The notes: a model not told the origin generated them from the letters alone. A DNA stretch of 64,000 nucleotides from Stenotrophomonas sp. ESTM1D_MKCIP4_1 (GCF_003086895.1 NZ_CP026004.1:2392731-2456730); one strand, 5' to 3'; positions 36,334 to 45,092 are shown, counted from the first letter of the stretch. Made by a program: numbers and translations.

Positions 36334-38181
36334 TCAGAACGCGAAGCACGAACACCCCATCGCGCCCCAGAACGCGGTCAGGTCATCGGTCGGTGCCGCG
36401 TGCTGCGCAGCATGCCCGTGTGCGCCGTGCGTACTGCAGGCCACGCCGTGGTGGTGGCGATGCGCGGCGGCCAGGCCGGTGGCGGCGCCGCCCACGTGGT
36501 AGCCACCAAACCTGTTGACCGGCGACCAGTCCGGCATCGCCGGCGGCAGCTGCGGGGCCAGGCCGGCGTAATCACCGTCGGCATGCACAATGCGGCCTCC
36601 GACCACGGTCAGCAGGCTGGTGATGTCCGCAATCTGCGCATCATCGACGCGGAAGAAATCGGCCGACAGCAGGATGAAGTCCGCCAGCTGGCCAACCTTC
36701 AGCGTCCCCTTCACCGCCTCATCGCCCGAGAACCAGGCACTGCCCTGCGTCCACAGGCGCAGCGCCTGCTCACGCTCCAGCAGGTTTTCTTCGCCATACA
36801 GGGCCAGGCCGCCGACAGTACGTCCGGTCACCAGCCACGACAGCGCCACCCACGGGTTGTAGCTGGCCACACGGGTTGCATCGGTGCCGGCGCCCACCGG
36901 CACGCCTTCGGACAGCATGCGCTTGACCGGCGGCGTATGCCGCGCTGCCTGCACGCCGTAGCGCTCGACGAACGCCTCGCCCTGGTACGCCATGCGGTGC
37001 TGCACGGCAATGCCGCCGCCCAGCGCGCGGATGCGCTCGATGTTGCGCGGGGTGATGGTCTCGGCGTGGTCGATGAACCAGTGCAGGCCATCGAACGGCA
37101 CCTCGCGGTTGACCTGCTCGTACACATCCAGGATGCGGGTGATGCTTTCATCGTAGGTGGCGTGGATGCGGAACGGCCAACGCTTCTCGACCAGCAGCTT
37201 CACCACGTCGTGCAGTTCCGGCTCCAGTTCCGGCGGCAGTTCCGGGCGTGGCTCGCTGAACAGCTCGAAGTCGGCCGCGGAAAACACCAGCATTTCGCCC
37301 GCGCCATTGTGGCGCAGCAGGTCATCGCCCTGGCGCGGCTGCAGGATCTCGCTCCATCCCCGGAAGTCGTTGACCTCGCTGCCCTTGTTCTGGGTGAACA
37401 GGTTGTAGGCGATGCGCACCGTCAGCTGGTCATCGCGATGCAGCTGCTCGATGACCTGGTAATCCTCGGGGTAGTTCTGGAAGCCACCACCGGCATCGAT
37501 CACCGAGGTGATGCCCAGCCGGTTCAACTCGCGCATGAAGTGGCGGGTGGAATTGGCCTGGTATTCGATCGGCAGACGCGGGCCCTTGGCCAGCGTCGCG
37601 TACAGGATCAGCGCATTGGGCTTGGCCAGCAGCAGGCCGGTCGGGTTGCCCAGCGAATCGCGGACGATCTGCCCACCGGGCGGATCAGGGGTTTCCTTGG
37701 TGTAGCCACAGGCACGCAGCGCGGCACGGTTGAGCAGCGCGCGGTCGTACAGATGCAGCAGGAATACCGGCGTATCCGGCGCGATGTCGTTCAACTCCTG
37801 CAGCGTTGGCAGGCGCTTTTCGGTGAACTGCGCAGCGGTGAACCCACCCACCACGCGCACCCACTGCGGTGCCGGCGTGCGATCGACCTGGGCCTTCAGC
37901 ATGGCCATCGCATCGGCCAGCGAACGCAGGCCATCCCAGCGCAGTTCCAGGTTGTAGTTCAGGCCACCACGGATCAGGTGGGTATGGCTGTCGTTGAGGC
38001 CCGGCACCAGTCGCTTGCCCTGTGCATCCAGGAGGGTGGCCTCGTTGCCCCAATCGCGCATGATCTGTTCGTCGCTGCCGACAGCGGCGATACGGCCGTT
38101 CTGCACAACCAGCGCCTGCGCGTGCGGCTGCTGCGGGTCCAGGGTGGTGATGCGGGCGTTTCTGATGACCAGCGTGCTCAT
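36334..38181 (-). CDS. YtcJ-like amidohydrolase
   Basis: A 615-residue metal-dependent hydrolase of the Amidohydro_3 group. Metal-site motifs are NDSHTHLIRGG, a middle HATYDES and FIDHAETI, and a late VGAGTDATR. The C-terminal tail is unusually His-rich (AAHRHHHGVACSTHGAHGH) and ends in GCSCFAF. The start at 38181 has a strong AAGGAG site. An in-frame ATG at 38304 overlaps the DoxX stop (ATGA), but the stretch between contains a SMAG-like palindrome, so the shorter form is preferred. It is the last gene of a five-gene minus-strand operon. The substrate is unknown. Confidence 0.82.
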   Translation of the reverse strand: MSTLVIRNARITTLDPQQPHAQALVVQNGRIAAVGSDEQIMRDWGNEATLLDAQGKRLVPGLNDSHTHLIRGGLNYNLELRWDGLRSLADAMAMLKAQVDRTPAPQWVRVVGGFTAAQFTEKRLPTLQELNDIAPDTPVFLLHLYDRALLNRAALRACGYTKETPDPPGGQIVRDSLGNPTGLLLAKPNALILYATLAKGPRLPIEYQANSTRHFMRELNRLGITSVIDAGGGFQNYPEDYQVIEQLHRDDQLTVRIAYNLFTQNKGSEVNDFRGWSEILQPRQGDDLLRHNGAGEMLVFSAADFELFSEPRPELPPELEPELHDVVKLLVEKRWPFRIHATYDESITRILDVYEQVNREVPFDGLHWFIDHAETITPRNIERIRALGGGIAVQHRMAYQGEAFVERYGVQAARHTPPVKRMLSEGVPVGAGTDATRVASYNPWVALSWLVTGRTVGGLALYGEENLLEREQALRLWTQGSAWFSGDEAVKGTLKVGQLADFILLSADFFRVDDAQIADITSLLTVVGGRIVHADGDYAGLAPQLPPAMPDWSPVNRFGGYHVGGAATGLAAAHRHHHGVACSTHGAHGHAAQHAAPTDDLTAFWGAMGCSCFAF

Positions 38182-38223
38182 GCGACGCTCCTTCGGCGTG
38201 GAATCGTGGGCCTCGGCCGCACC

Positions 38224-38263
38224 GCCGGCCAGCGCCGGTGCCAGGTCGGCACCGCTGGCCGGC
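38224..38263. repeat. SMAG-like palindrome before the amidohydrolase start
   Basis: gccggccagcgccggtgcc pairs with ggcaccgctggccggc with a three-base bulge. It falls in the DoxX-amidohydrolase gap and argues that this gap is not coding. Confidence 0.6.
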
Positions 38264-38300
38264 ACGACGTGGGGTCGGCCGTGGTCGAGGGGGAATGAAG

Positions 38301-38726
38301 TCATGCGATGTTCCCGGCCAGGGCAAGGCCGTCCAGCGCCCAGGCACCCGGGCCGGCCAGGGCGATCGCCAGCAGTGCCAGGGTCCACATCACCGGGTAT
38401 TCGGTGCCGCCACGCATCCAGAACCAGCCTTTGGGCAGGGCCAGCAATGCGGTGAAGGCAATGAACGCGGCCGCGAGCAGCGCGGCGAAGCGGGTCTGCC
38501 AACCCAGCAGCACGGCCAGGCCGGAAGCCACCTGCAGCAGCGCCAGCACCAGCGGCAGCGGTGCCGTGGCCGGCAGACCGAAACCGCGAAGTTCGCCGGC
38601 AAACCCGGCCAGACCGGGTCCGCCGAACCAGCCGAACAGCTTGCCCAGCGCGTGCGGCAACAGGAATCCCCCTGCTGCCACGCGCAGGATCAGCAGGGCC
38701 AGGTCGAGGCCGTGCCCACTGCCCAT
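38301..38726 (-). CDS. DoxX-family membrane protein
   Basis: A 141-residue four-helix membrane protein with the DoxX features LRVAAGGFLLPHALGKLFGW near the N terminus and GTEYPVMWTLALLAIALAGPG near the end. DoxX proteins accompany many small redox or thiol-stress operons; their chemistry is poorly known. It starts 2 nt after the hydrolase stop, so the genes are coupled. Confidence 0.88.
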   Translation of the reverse strand: MGSGHGLDLALLILRVAAGGFLLPHALGKLFGWFGGPGLAGFAGELRGFGLPATAPLPLVLALLQVASGLAVLLGWQTRFAALLAAAFIAFTALLALPKGWFWMRGGTEYPVMWTLALLAIALAGPGAWALDGLALAGNIA

Positions 38727-38728
38727 GT

Positions 38729-39385
38729 TCAGTGGCCGCCTTCCTGCGCGCCGAACATGGTCTTGGCGTACTGGATGCCGATGCCGTAGCCGCCGGCATG
38801 GTCACGGGCGATGCCGGTGGTCAGGCCGTAGGTCTCGCCACGTGCCCAGTCGCGCTGCAGTTCCAGCAGGTACTGCACGCTGGTGATCGGGCGCGCACCG
38901 GCCTGCACCATGCGGGTGATCGCACGCTCGTGTGCTTCGTCGCTCACGTCGCCGCAGGCATCGGTGATCACATAGACCTCGAAGCCCTGTTCCAGCGCCG
39001 ACAGGGTCGGGCCGACGATGCACACGCTGGTCCACAGGCCTGCCAGCACCAGGCGACGCTTGCCGATGCGGTTGATCTCATCGATCACCGGCTGGTCTTC
39101 CCAGGTGTTCATCGAGGTGCGGTCGAATACGGTCTGGCCGGGGAAGATCTGCGGCAGTTCCGGAAACATCGGGCCGGAGAACGAGGTCTCGGCCACGGTG
39201 GTCAGCACCACCGGCACGTTGAAGCCCTTGGCGCTCTTGCTGATCAGCGAGATGTTGTTACGCAGCGCGGAGATGTCGATGGTGTGGGTGGCAAAGGCCA
39301 TCTGCGACTGGAAGTCGATCAGCACCAGGGCGTGGTCGGTCGGAGACAGCAGGCTCTTGGCGGGGGTAGCGGTGGCAGCGTTCAT
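38729..39385 (-). CDS. YcaC-like cysteine hydrolase (isochorismatase superfamily)
   Basis: A 218-residue isochorismatase-like hydrolase. The Asp of ALVLIDFQSQM and the nucleophilic Cys in LAGLWTSVCIVGPTLSALEQ are in the catalytic positions. The overall sequence follows E. coli YcaC (SVQYLLELQRDW, YVITDACGDVS). The substrate is unknown. Its ATG overlaps the stop of the AraC regulator (ATGA). Confidence 0.88.
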   Translation of the reverse strand: MNAATATPAKSLLSPTDHALVLIDFQSQMAFATHTIDISALRNNISLISKSAKGFNVPVVLTTVAETSFSGPMFPELPQIFPGQTVFDRTSMNTWEDQPVIDEINRIGKRRLVLAGLWTSVCIVGPTLSALEQGFEVYVITDACGDVSDEAHERAITRMVQAGARPITSVQYLLELQRDWARGETYGLTTGIARDHAGGYGIGIQYAKTMFGAQEGGH

Positions 39386-39816
39386 GGAAAGGTTCCAGTA
39401 GTGGGCGGGACAGCCGAAGTGGGATGGTCAGGAGGAAGGCGCAGCGCGGCATCGCCCGCCAGGTACTCGGCCGGGCTGCAGCCGGTCTCGGCGCGGAAGC
39501 TGCGCACGAAATGGCTCTGGTCGAAGAAGCCTAGGCGCTGCGCAAGATGGGACATCGATTGATCCCCGGCCGGAAGCAACTGCCGCGCACGTTCAATGCG
39601 GCGACGGCGCAGGTAGCGCAGCGGGCTGGCACCGGTACCGGTGCGGAACAGCCGTACCAGGTGGAAACGGCTCACGCACGCTACTTCGGCCAGCTCGGTC
39701 ACCCGCAGTGGCTGCGACAGGTGCGCGTCGATGTAGTGCAGTGCGCGCTGCAGGGCCGCCGCCTGGTGTGGGGCCAACGCGGCGACAGGGGCAACGGGCG
39801 CTGAAACTTCGGCCAT
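39382..39816 (-). CDS. Short AraC-family regulator
   Basis: A 144-residue protein that is essentially a lone AraC DNA-binding domain (ALHYIDAHLSQPLRVTELAE, SRFHLVRLFRTGTGASPLRYL, LGFFDQSHFVRSFRAETGCS). The start is unclear: the ATG at 39816 gives the domain with a short lead. A GTG at 39894 begins immediately after the stop of the upstream membrane-protein gene and would add 26 low-complexity residues. It overlaps the YcaC-like gene by 4 bp and probably controls this operon. Confidence 0.78.
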   Translation of the reverse strand: MAEVSAPVAPVAALAPHQAAALQRALHYIDAHLSQPLRVTELAEVACVSRFHLVRLFRTGTGASPLRYLRRRRIERARQLLPAGDQSMSHLAQRLGFFDQSHFVRSFRAETGCSPAEYLAGDAALRLPPDHPTSAVPPTTGTFP

Positions 39817-39894
39817 GACAAAGCACCGCGACGGGGTGTCCCATGGTGCGGGGGCCGGCGCCAGTGCCCTACCCCCGTCGGTCGTGGCGGCCAC

Positions 39895-40227
39895 TCACCC
39901 ATTCGGGGGAGGACGCCGCCCCAGCAACCGCCGACCGAACTGCCGCGCATCCAGCGAATAAGCACCCGGACCCAGCAGCAGCAACGTCGGTGGCAGCGCC
40001 AGCAACGGCCACGGCGCGCCCTGCAGCCACAGCCCGGCGCACGCCAGCACGGCCGACAGCGGGGTCAGCCAGCCCAGGACCAACAGCGCCACGCCCAGCG
40101 CGCACAGCACCGCCACACCGCCTTGATGCAGGCCCGGCGCAGCCAAGGCAGCGGCCAGGCACAGCCGCAACCAGAGCAGCCCCAGGCCGGGCCCACGATC
40201 GGGAAACATCACGAACAGACGCTGCAT
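39895..40227 (-). CDS. Small DoxX-like membrane protein
   Basis: A predicted 110-residue protein with three to four hydrophobic helices (GLLWLRLCLAAALAAPGLHQ, AVLCALGVALLVLGWLTPL, LALPPTLLLLGPGAYSLDAR). The ending GAYSLDARQFGRR is typical of small DoxX-like proteins. The ATG at 40248 is an alternative start. It is first in the minus-strand operon and divergent from the propeller kinase gene. Confidence 0.7.
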   Translation of the reverse strand: MQRLFVMFPDRGPGLGLLWLRLCLAAALAAPGLHQGGVAVLCALGVALLVLGWLTPLSAVLACAGLWLQGAPWPLLALPPTLLLLGPGAYSLDARQFGRRLLGRRPPPNG

Positions 40228-40326
40228 CCTCGGCCTCCACCGCTCCATTGCCGGCGTGATAGCCGATACACCCACCGCGGCGCCTACCCCGATCGGGTCA
40301 CCCCGGCCTGCCCCGCACCTGCCAGA

Positions 40327-43300
40327 ATGCTGCCCATGCGTGGCCGCCCCCTCCCCTTCCCGCATCGCCTGGTGGCGCTGTTGTCGTGCCTGCTGCTGAT
40401 CGCCCTGCCCGCCTTCGCCGAGCAGCGCCCGGTCGTGGCCTACGGCATGCCTGGCTACCAGCACACGGCCTGGCGCGTGGGCCAGGGTGCGCCCGGCGAT
40501 ATCTGGGACATCGCCCAGGACCACCAGGGCATGCTCTGGCTGGCGACCGGATCCGGCCTGTACCGCTTCGACGGTCGCCGCTTCGAGCGCCAGGCCGCAC
40601 CGTCCACTGCCGCATTTCCGTCAACCAACATGGTGTCCCTGGCGCTGGATGGCGACGACAGCCTGTGGATCGGTTACTTCCAGGCCGGCATCAGCCAGCT
40701 TTCGCCGGCACACCTGCGCAACTTTGGCCGTACCGACGGTGTTCCGGCGGGTGTGGTGCCCCGCTTCAGCCGCGATCGCGACGGGCGCCTGTGGGCAGCC
40801 ATCAACGGCGGCCTGCGCTGGTTCGATGGCCAACGCTGGCGTGCACTGCCCGCCGGCAGCGGACTGCCGGAGCGCCGCGTGCAGTGGGTGCTGCATGACC
40901 GCCAGGGTATGTTCTGGGTACTGGCGGACCTGAAGGTCTGGCGTCGCACGGCGGGGGCACGCACCTTCGAGGACACCGGCATCGCGGTCTCGCAGATGGC
41001 CTCGCTGGCCGAAAGCCCGCGCGGGGAAGTGTGGCTGGCCGACCGCGACCGTGGCACCTCACCGCTGGCCAACGCACAAGGGCTGCTGCCGGCCGCCGAA
41101 CGCGAAGCCCGGCGCCTGCCGGAACTGGTGGCCGCCCGCCTGCAGTTCACCGCCGATGGTGCGCTGTGGGCCACCATGAGCCCGCATGGCGGCGTGGCGC
41201 GGGTCAGTTTTGACGGTGACCGGGCCACCCGCATCGAGCGCTTCGACACCCCGCAGGGCCTGACGGCGACATCGGCCGTTCCGGTCATCGTGGATCGCGA
41301 AGGCAACCTCTGGGTCGGTACCAACCTCGGTCTCAACCGCTTCCGCGCGCGCAGCGTACAGACCCTCACGGTCGGCCCCAGCGATCCCTATCGCTCGCTG
41401 GTGCGCGCCAGCGACGGTCGCGTGTACGGCTACGGCGGAGACCTCAAGCCGTACGATCTGCGCCGCCCGCTGCTCGGCGGAAGCGCCGCACAGCTCAAGG
41501 ACGCCGCGCGCCACGCCAGTACGCCGCTGTGGCAGTTCGACTGGGTGAACCTGGTGCACACCGCGGCTGGCCGCACCACGCGCATCCCGCTGCCGGCCCC
41601 GTTCACCGGTCAATCGCAGCAGGCACTGCTGTTCCCCAACGATGATGAGGCGTGGGTGTGCGCCGGCGAGCGCGGCGTCCTGCGCTACCAGCACGGACAG
41701 TGGTACCCGCAGACCCGCCTGCCCGAACAGGCCTGCTCTTCCATGGCGATGACCCAGGAGGGCACCGTGCTGCTGGGGTATCCCGATGGCCGCCTGCGGC
41801 GCATGGATGCCCGCAGCGTGATGACCTTCGATGATCGCCAGGGCCTGGCCGTTGGACCGGTGACGGCCGTCCTGCAGGATCACGATCTGCTGCTGGTAGC
41901 CGGCGAAGCCGGGCTGGCCGCGCGCATCGGCGAGGGCCACTTCACCGACGTGCGCACCGACATGGCGGGCGTGCTGGAAGGCATCACCGGCATGGTTGCC
42001 GATTCACACGGACGGCTCTGGCTCAACGGCAGCCGAGGCCTGGTACGGCTGGACCGGGCGGCCCTGCGCACTGCGGTGCTCAACCATCGCCCCGTGGCAC
42101 CCCGCCTGTTCGACGCCGTGGATGGCATGCCCGGCATCGCCTTGCAGAGCGGCCCCATTGCAACCGCCGTTCTGGCCGACGACGGCTTGCTGTGGCTGGC
42201 CACCAACCAGGGATTGGCCTGGCTGGACACCAACGCAGGCCACGTCAACACCCTCGCACCCGGCGTGCGTATCGGTGATGTCCTCTACGGCGCCACCCAG
42301 ACTCCGCTGGTGGACGGGCTGCGCCTGCCGGCCGGCACCACCCAGCTGCAGATCGACTACGTGGCGCTGTCGCTGGCCCGCCCGGAACGCAACCGTTACC
42401 GCTATCGCCTGTCCGGCGTCGACGACGGCTGGCAGGACGCCGGCAGCAGCACCCGCGCCTATTACACCAACCTGGCCCCGGGCAACTACCGATTCGAGGT
42501 GGAAGCGGCCAACGAAGACGGCATATGGAGCACGGCGCCGGCCAGCCGAACCTTCGTCATCGCCGCCACGTTCGTGCAGACCCTCTGGTTCAAGCTGCTG
42601 TGCGCCGTCGTGCTGCTGGCGGCGCTGGCACTGGCCGTGCGCGTGCGCAGCGGCCAGCTTGCCGCACTGTTCCGCGCCCGCCTGCAGGAACGTCATGGCG
42701 AACGCGAGCGCATCGCCCGCGACCTGCACGACACCCTGTTGCAGGGCAGCCAGGGCCTGATCCTTCGGCTGCACGCGATCAGCCAGTCCGCGCAGACCCC
42801 CGACAGCGTGCGTACGCAGCTGGAATCGGCGATGCAGCTGGCCGAGCGCAACCTTGCCGAGGCCCGCGAGCGGGTCAATGCCCTGCGCGATGGCCCCTTC
42901 GCCGGCCGTGACCTGGCCACGGCGCTGGCCGACGTGCATGCCGAGTACGCCGGCCAGGGCACCAATCCCCTGCGCCTGACCGTGGAAGGCACACCGCCAC
43001 CTTTGCGGCCCGATGCGGTTGAAGAAGTCTTCCTGATCGGCCGCGAAGCCATCCGCAATGCCCTGCGCCACGCCCAGGCCACCGCCATTGAAGTGGAGCT
43101 TTCCTACGGCGGCCGCAACTTCCTGCTGCACGTGCGCGACGACGGCGTGGGTATCGCCGACGACGATGCCGGCCATGGCCATTGGGGCCTGCAGGGCATG
43201 CGCGAGCGTGCGCAACGGCTGGGGGCGGACCTGCAGCTGTGGACCCGCCCCGGGCTGGGCACCGAAGTCGCGCTGGCCGTACCCGCACGGCGCCTCTACC

Positions 43301-43353
43301 ACCGCCGGCCGTCGCGATGGCGCTGGCCCTGGAGCAGATCCAAGCATGACTGA
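40327..43353 (+). CDS. Beta-propeller sensor histidine kinase
   Basis: A 1008-residue kinase. A signal peptide (to about residue 32) is followed by a long periplasmic region built of two-component-regulator propeller repeats (IWDIAQDHQGMLWLATGSGL, LWIGYF, LWAAINGGLRWFDG, LWVGTNLGLNRFR). A Y_Y_Y domain lies at about residues 672-748 and one membrane helix at about 755-778. The cytoplasmic HisKA_3 domain has the phospho-acceptor His801 (IARDLHDTLLQGSQG), and the HATPase includes REAIRNALRHA and DDGVGI. The ATG at 40336 is an alternative. It overlaps its response regulator gene by 8 bp. The ligand is unknown. Confidence 0.92.
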   Translation: MLPMRGRPLPFPHRLVALLSCLLLIALPAFAEQRPVVAYGMPGYQHTAWRVGQGAPGDIWDIAQDHQGMLWLATGSGLYRFDGRRFERQAAPSTAAFPSTNMVSLALDGDDSLWIGYFQAGISQLSPAHLRNFGRTDGVPAGVVPRFSRDRDGRLWAAINGGLRWFDGQRWRALPAGSGLPERRVQWVLHDRQGMFWVLADLKVWRRTAGARTFEDTGIAVSQMASLAESPRGEVWLADRDRGTSPLANAQGLLPAAEREARRLPELVAARLQFTADGALWATMSPHGGVARVSFDGDRATRIERFDTPQGLTATSAVPVIVDREGNLWVGTNLGLNRFRARSVQTLTVGPSDPYRSLVRASDGRVYGYGGDLKPYDLRRPLLGGSAAQLKDAARHASTPLWQFDWVNLVHTAAGRTTRIPLPAPFTGQSQQALLFPNDDEAWVCAGERGVLRYQHGQWYPQTRLPEQACSSMAMTQEGTVLLGYPDGRLRRMDARSVMTFDDRQGLAVGPVTAVLQDHDLLLVAGEAGLAARIGEGHFTDVRTDMAGVLEGITGMVADSHGRLWLNGSRGLVRLDRAALRTAVLNHRPVAPRLFDAVDGMPGIALQSGPIATAVLADDGLLWLATNQGLAWLDTNAGHVNTLAPGVRIGDVLYGATQTPLVDGLRLPAGTTQLQIDYVALSLARPERNRYRYRLSGVDDGWQDAGSSTRAYYTNLAPGNYRFEVEAANEDGIWSTAPASRTFVIAATFVQTLWFKLLCAVVLLAALALAVRVRSGQLAALFRARLQERHGERERIARDLHDTLLQGSQGLILRLHAISQSAQTPDSVRTQLESAMQLAERNLAEARERVNALRDGPFAGRDLATALADVHAEYAGQGTNPLRLTVEGTPPPLRPDAVEEVFLIGREAIRNALRHAQATAIEVELSYGGRNFLLHVRDDGVGIADDDAGHGHWGLQGMRERAQRLGADLQLWTRPGLGTEVALAVPARRLYHRRPSRWRWPWSRSKHD

Positions 43354-43999
43354 GACCTCTTCCCCGATCGGCGTGCTGGTGGTCGACGACCATCCCCTGC
43401 TGCGCGACGGCCTGGCCGCCCTGCTGGGCGCGCAACCGGATCTGCGCCTGCTGGGCGAAGCCGCCGATGGCGAGGACGCCGTCGCGCGCTACCAGCAGCT
43501 GCAGCCGGATGTGGTGCTGATGGATCTGCAGATGCCGCGCCTGGACGGCGTCGAAGCCATCGTGCGGATCCGGGCGCTGGATCCGCGCGCGCGCATCATC
43601 GTGCTGACCACCTACCGCGGCGATGTCCGCGCGGTGCGGGCGCTGCAGGCCGGTGCCAGTGCGTACCTGCTGAAGGACATGCTGCGCCACGAACTGGTGG
43701 ACACGATCCGCACCGTGGCCGGTGGCCGGCGCGCGGCCATTCCACCGGCCGTGGCGGCGAGCATTGCCGCGCACGTGGTGGAGGACCGGCTGTCACCGCG
43801 CGAGACGGAAGTGCTGCGTCACGTAGCGGGCGGCCTGTCGAACAAGCGCATCGGCGAGCGGATGCAGATTTCAGAGCAGACCGTGAAGGCGCACATGAAG
43901 AGTCTGATGGACAAGCTCGGCGTGGGTGATCGCACGCACGCCGTGACGCAGGCACTGCGCCGCGGAATCATCAGCCTGGATGACAGCGGCCACGATTGA
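43346..43999 (+). CDS. NarL/FixJ-type response regulator
   Basis: A 217-residue response regulator. The receiver domain has phospho-acceptor Asp60 (VVLMDLQMPRLDG), acidic residues in VLVVDDHPLLRDG and the Lys of YLLKDM. The C-terminal LuxR helix-turn-helix is LSPRETEVLRHVAGGLSNKR with ISEQTVKAHMKSLMDKLGV. It starts inside the kinase gene, so the pair is co-translated. The target genes are not evident. Confidence 0.95.
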   Translation: MTETSSPIGVLVVDDHPLLRDGLAALLGAQPDLRLLGEAADGEDAVARYQQLQPDVVLMDLQMPRLDGVEAIVRIRALDPRARIIVLTTYRGDVRAVRALQAGASAYLLKDMLRHELVDTIRTVAGGRRAAIPPAVAASIAAHVVEDRLSPRETEVLRHVAGGLSNKRIGERMQISEQTVKAHMKSLMDKLGVGDRTHAVTQALRRGIISLDDSGHD

Positions 44000-44057
44000 A
44001 GGTGGGGTGTTCTGCAGGGCTTGCAGCCCTGCACCCGCTGGAATCAACGTCAACGTC

Positions 44058-44398
44058 AAAAGCGGGCATTCCGGAGATGGCGGGTTCACTCCGCTGTTGG
44101 TAGGTGTCGACCGTTGGTCGGCACATCTGTCAGATATCGATATTCAAATGGGGTCAGAGCCCGTTGCGCAGCAACGGGATCCGACCCCATGCCGTACCAA
44201 CAGATCGCAGCCAACTGTCGAAGGCGGGGTGGGTCCGGTTGAGGGGGTGTCCGCGGCATGGATGCCGCGACCAAGGCTACAGGGACGTATTCACGCCGTC
44301 CCCCTCAACCGGACCCACCCCGCCAACCCACGGAAAGCACGCTTTTGACGTTGCCTTTGCCGGCCAGCGGCCGGCACTACCGCAGGTGCAGGGACATC
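44058..44398. repeat. 341-bp composite repeat, unit 1
   Basis: In order: AAAAGCGGGCATTCCGGAGA lead; a hairpin around GACCGTTGGTC; a GGGTCAGAG palindrome at 44150-44188; a perfect 25-bp inverted repeat (44223-44247 with 44300-44324) enclosing 52 nt that hold a GCGGCATGGATGCCGC stem; and a SMAG at 44358-44381. This is the most diverged copy at its left end and the only one with a perfect 25-bp inverted repeat. Confidence 0.9.
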
Positions 44399-44739
44399 AA
44401 AAGCGGGCATTCCGGAGATGGCGGGTTCGATCCGGTGTTGGTGGGGGCCGACCGTTGGTCGGCACATCTATCAGATATCGATATTCAAATGGGGTCAGAG
44501 CCCGTTGCGCAGCAACGGGATCCGACCCCATGCCGTACCAACAGATCGCAGCCAACTGTCGAAGGCGGGGTGGGTCCGGTTGAGGGGGTGTCCGCGGCAT
44601 GGATGCCGCGGCCAAGGCTGCAGGGACGTATTCACGCCGTCCCCCGCAACCGGACCCACCCCGCCAACCCACGGAAAGCACGCTTTTGACGTTGCCTTTG
44701 CCGGCCAGCGGCCGGCACTACCGCAGGTGCAGGGACATC
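44399..44739. repeat. 341-bp composite repeat, unit 2
   Basis: Same order of parts as unit 1: GGGTCAGAG palindrome at 44491-44529, inverted repeat 44564-44665 (one arm mismatch, ccccc-gcaacc), SMAG at 44699-44722. Its left end has GCCGACCGTTGGTCGGC, a longer stem than in unit 1. It is nearly identical to unit 3, which implies a recent duplication. Confidence 0.9.
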
Positions 44740-45059
44740 AAAAGCGGGCATTCCGGAGATGGCGGGTTCGATCCGGTGTTGGTGGGGGCCGACCGTTGGT
44801 CGGCACATCTATCAGATATCGATATTCAAATGGGGTCAGAGCCCGTTGCGCAGCAACGGGATCCGACCCCATGCCGTACCAACAGATCGCAGCCAACTGT
44901 CGAAGGCGGGGTGGGTCCGGTTGAGGGGGTGTCCGCGGCATGGATGCCGCGGCCAAGGCTACAGGGACGTATTCACGCCGTCCCCCTTCAACCGGACCCA
45001 CCCCGCCATCCCACGGATAGCCAGCTTCTGCCGTTGCCGTTGCCGTTGCATTGAGCAGG
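44740..45059. repeat. 341-bp composite repeat, unit 3 (truncated)
   Basis: Matches unit 2 up to the end of the inverted repeat (44905-45007, one inserted T in the right arm). It then diverges into CCGTTGCCGTTGCCGTTGC and runs into the right boundary palindrome. It has no SMAG, so the copy lacks its last quarter. Confidence 0.88.
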
Positions 45060-45092
45060 TGCAGGGCTGCAAGCCCTGCAATACCAACAGAC

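Larger units (their letters stand above)
44013..45080. repeat. Composite repeat cluster bounded by inverted 21-bp palindromes
   Basis: About 1.07 kb without a gene between the response regulator and the MFS gene. The left edge tgcagggcttgcagccctgc(a) at 44013-44033 and the right edge tgcagggctgcaagccctgc(a) at 45060-45080 are exact reverse complements, and similarity extends about 25 bp inward. Between them lie three copies of a 341-bp unit (see separate entries). Short frames through the units change phase between copies because 341 is not a multiple of three, so they are not coding. Confidence 0.9.

Noticed and set aside
38182..38304. Amidohydrolase start at 38304 overlapping the DoxX stop
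   Set aside because: The extra segment contains a SMAG-like palindrome, and a strong AAGGAG site marks the start at 38181. It is kept only as an alternative.
44410..44440. T-arm-like GGGTTCGATCC in the 341-bp repeat, as in a tRNA
   Set aside because: Stems do not pair correctly, there is no acceptor, D or anticodon arm, and unit 1 lacks the motif.
44104..45054. Overlapping frames of 140-170 codons across the repeat cluster
   Set aside because: The 341-bp period changes frame from copy to copy, products differ only by phase, and palindromes make up most of the sequence.
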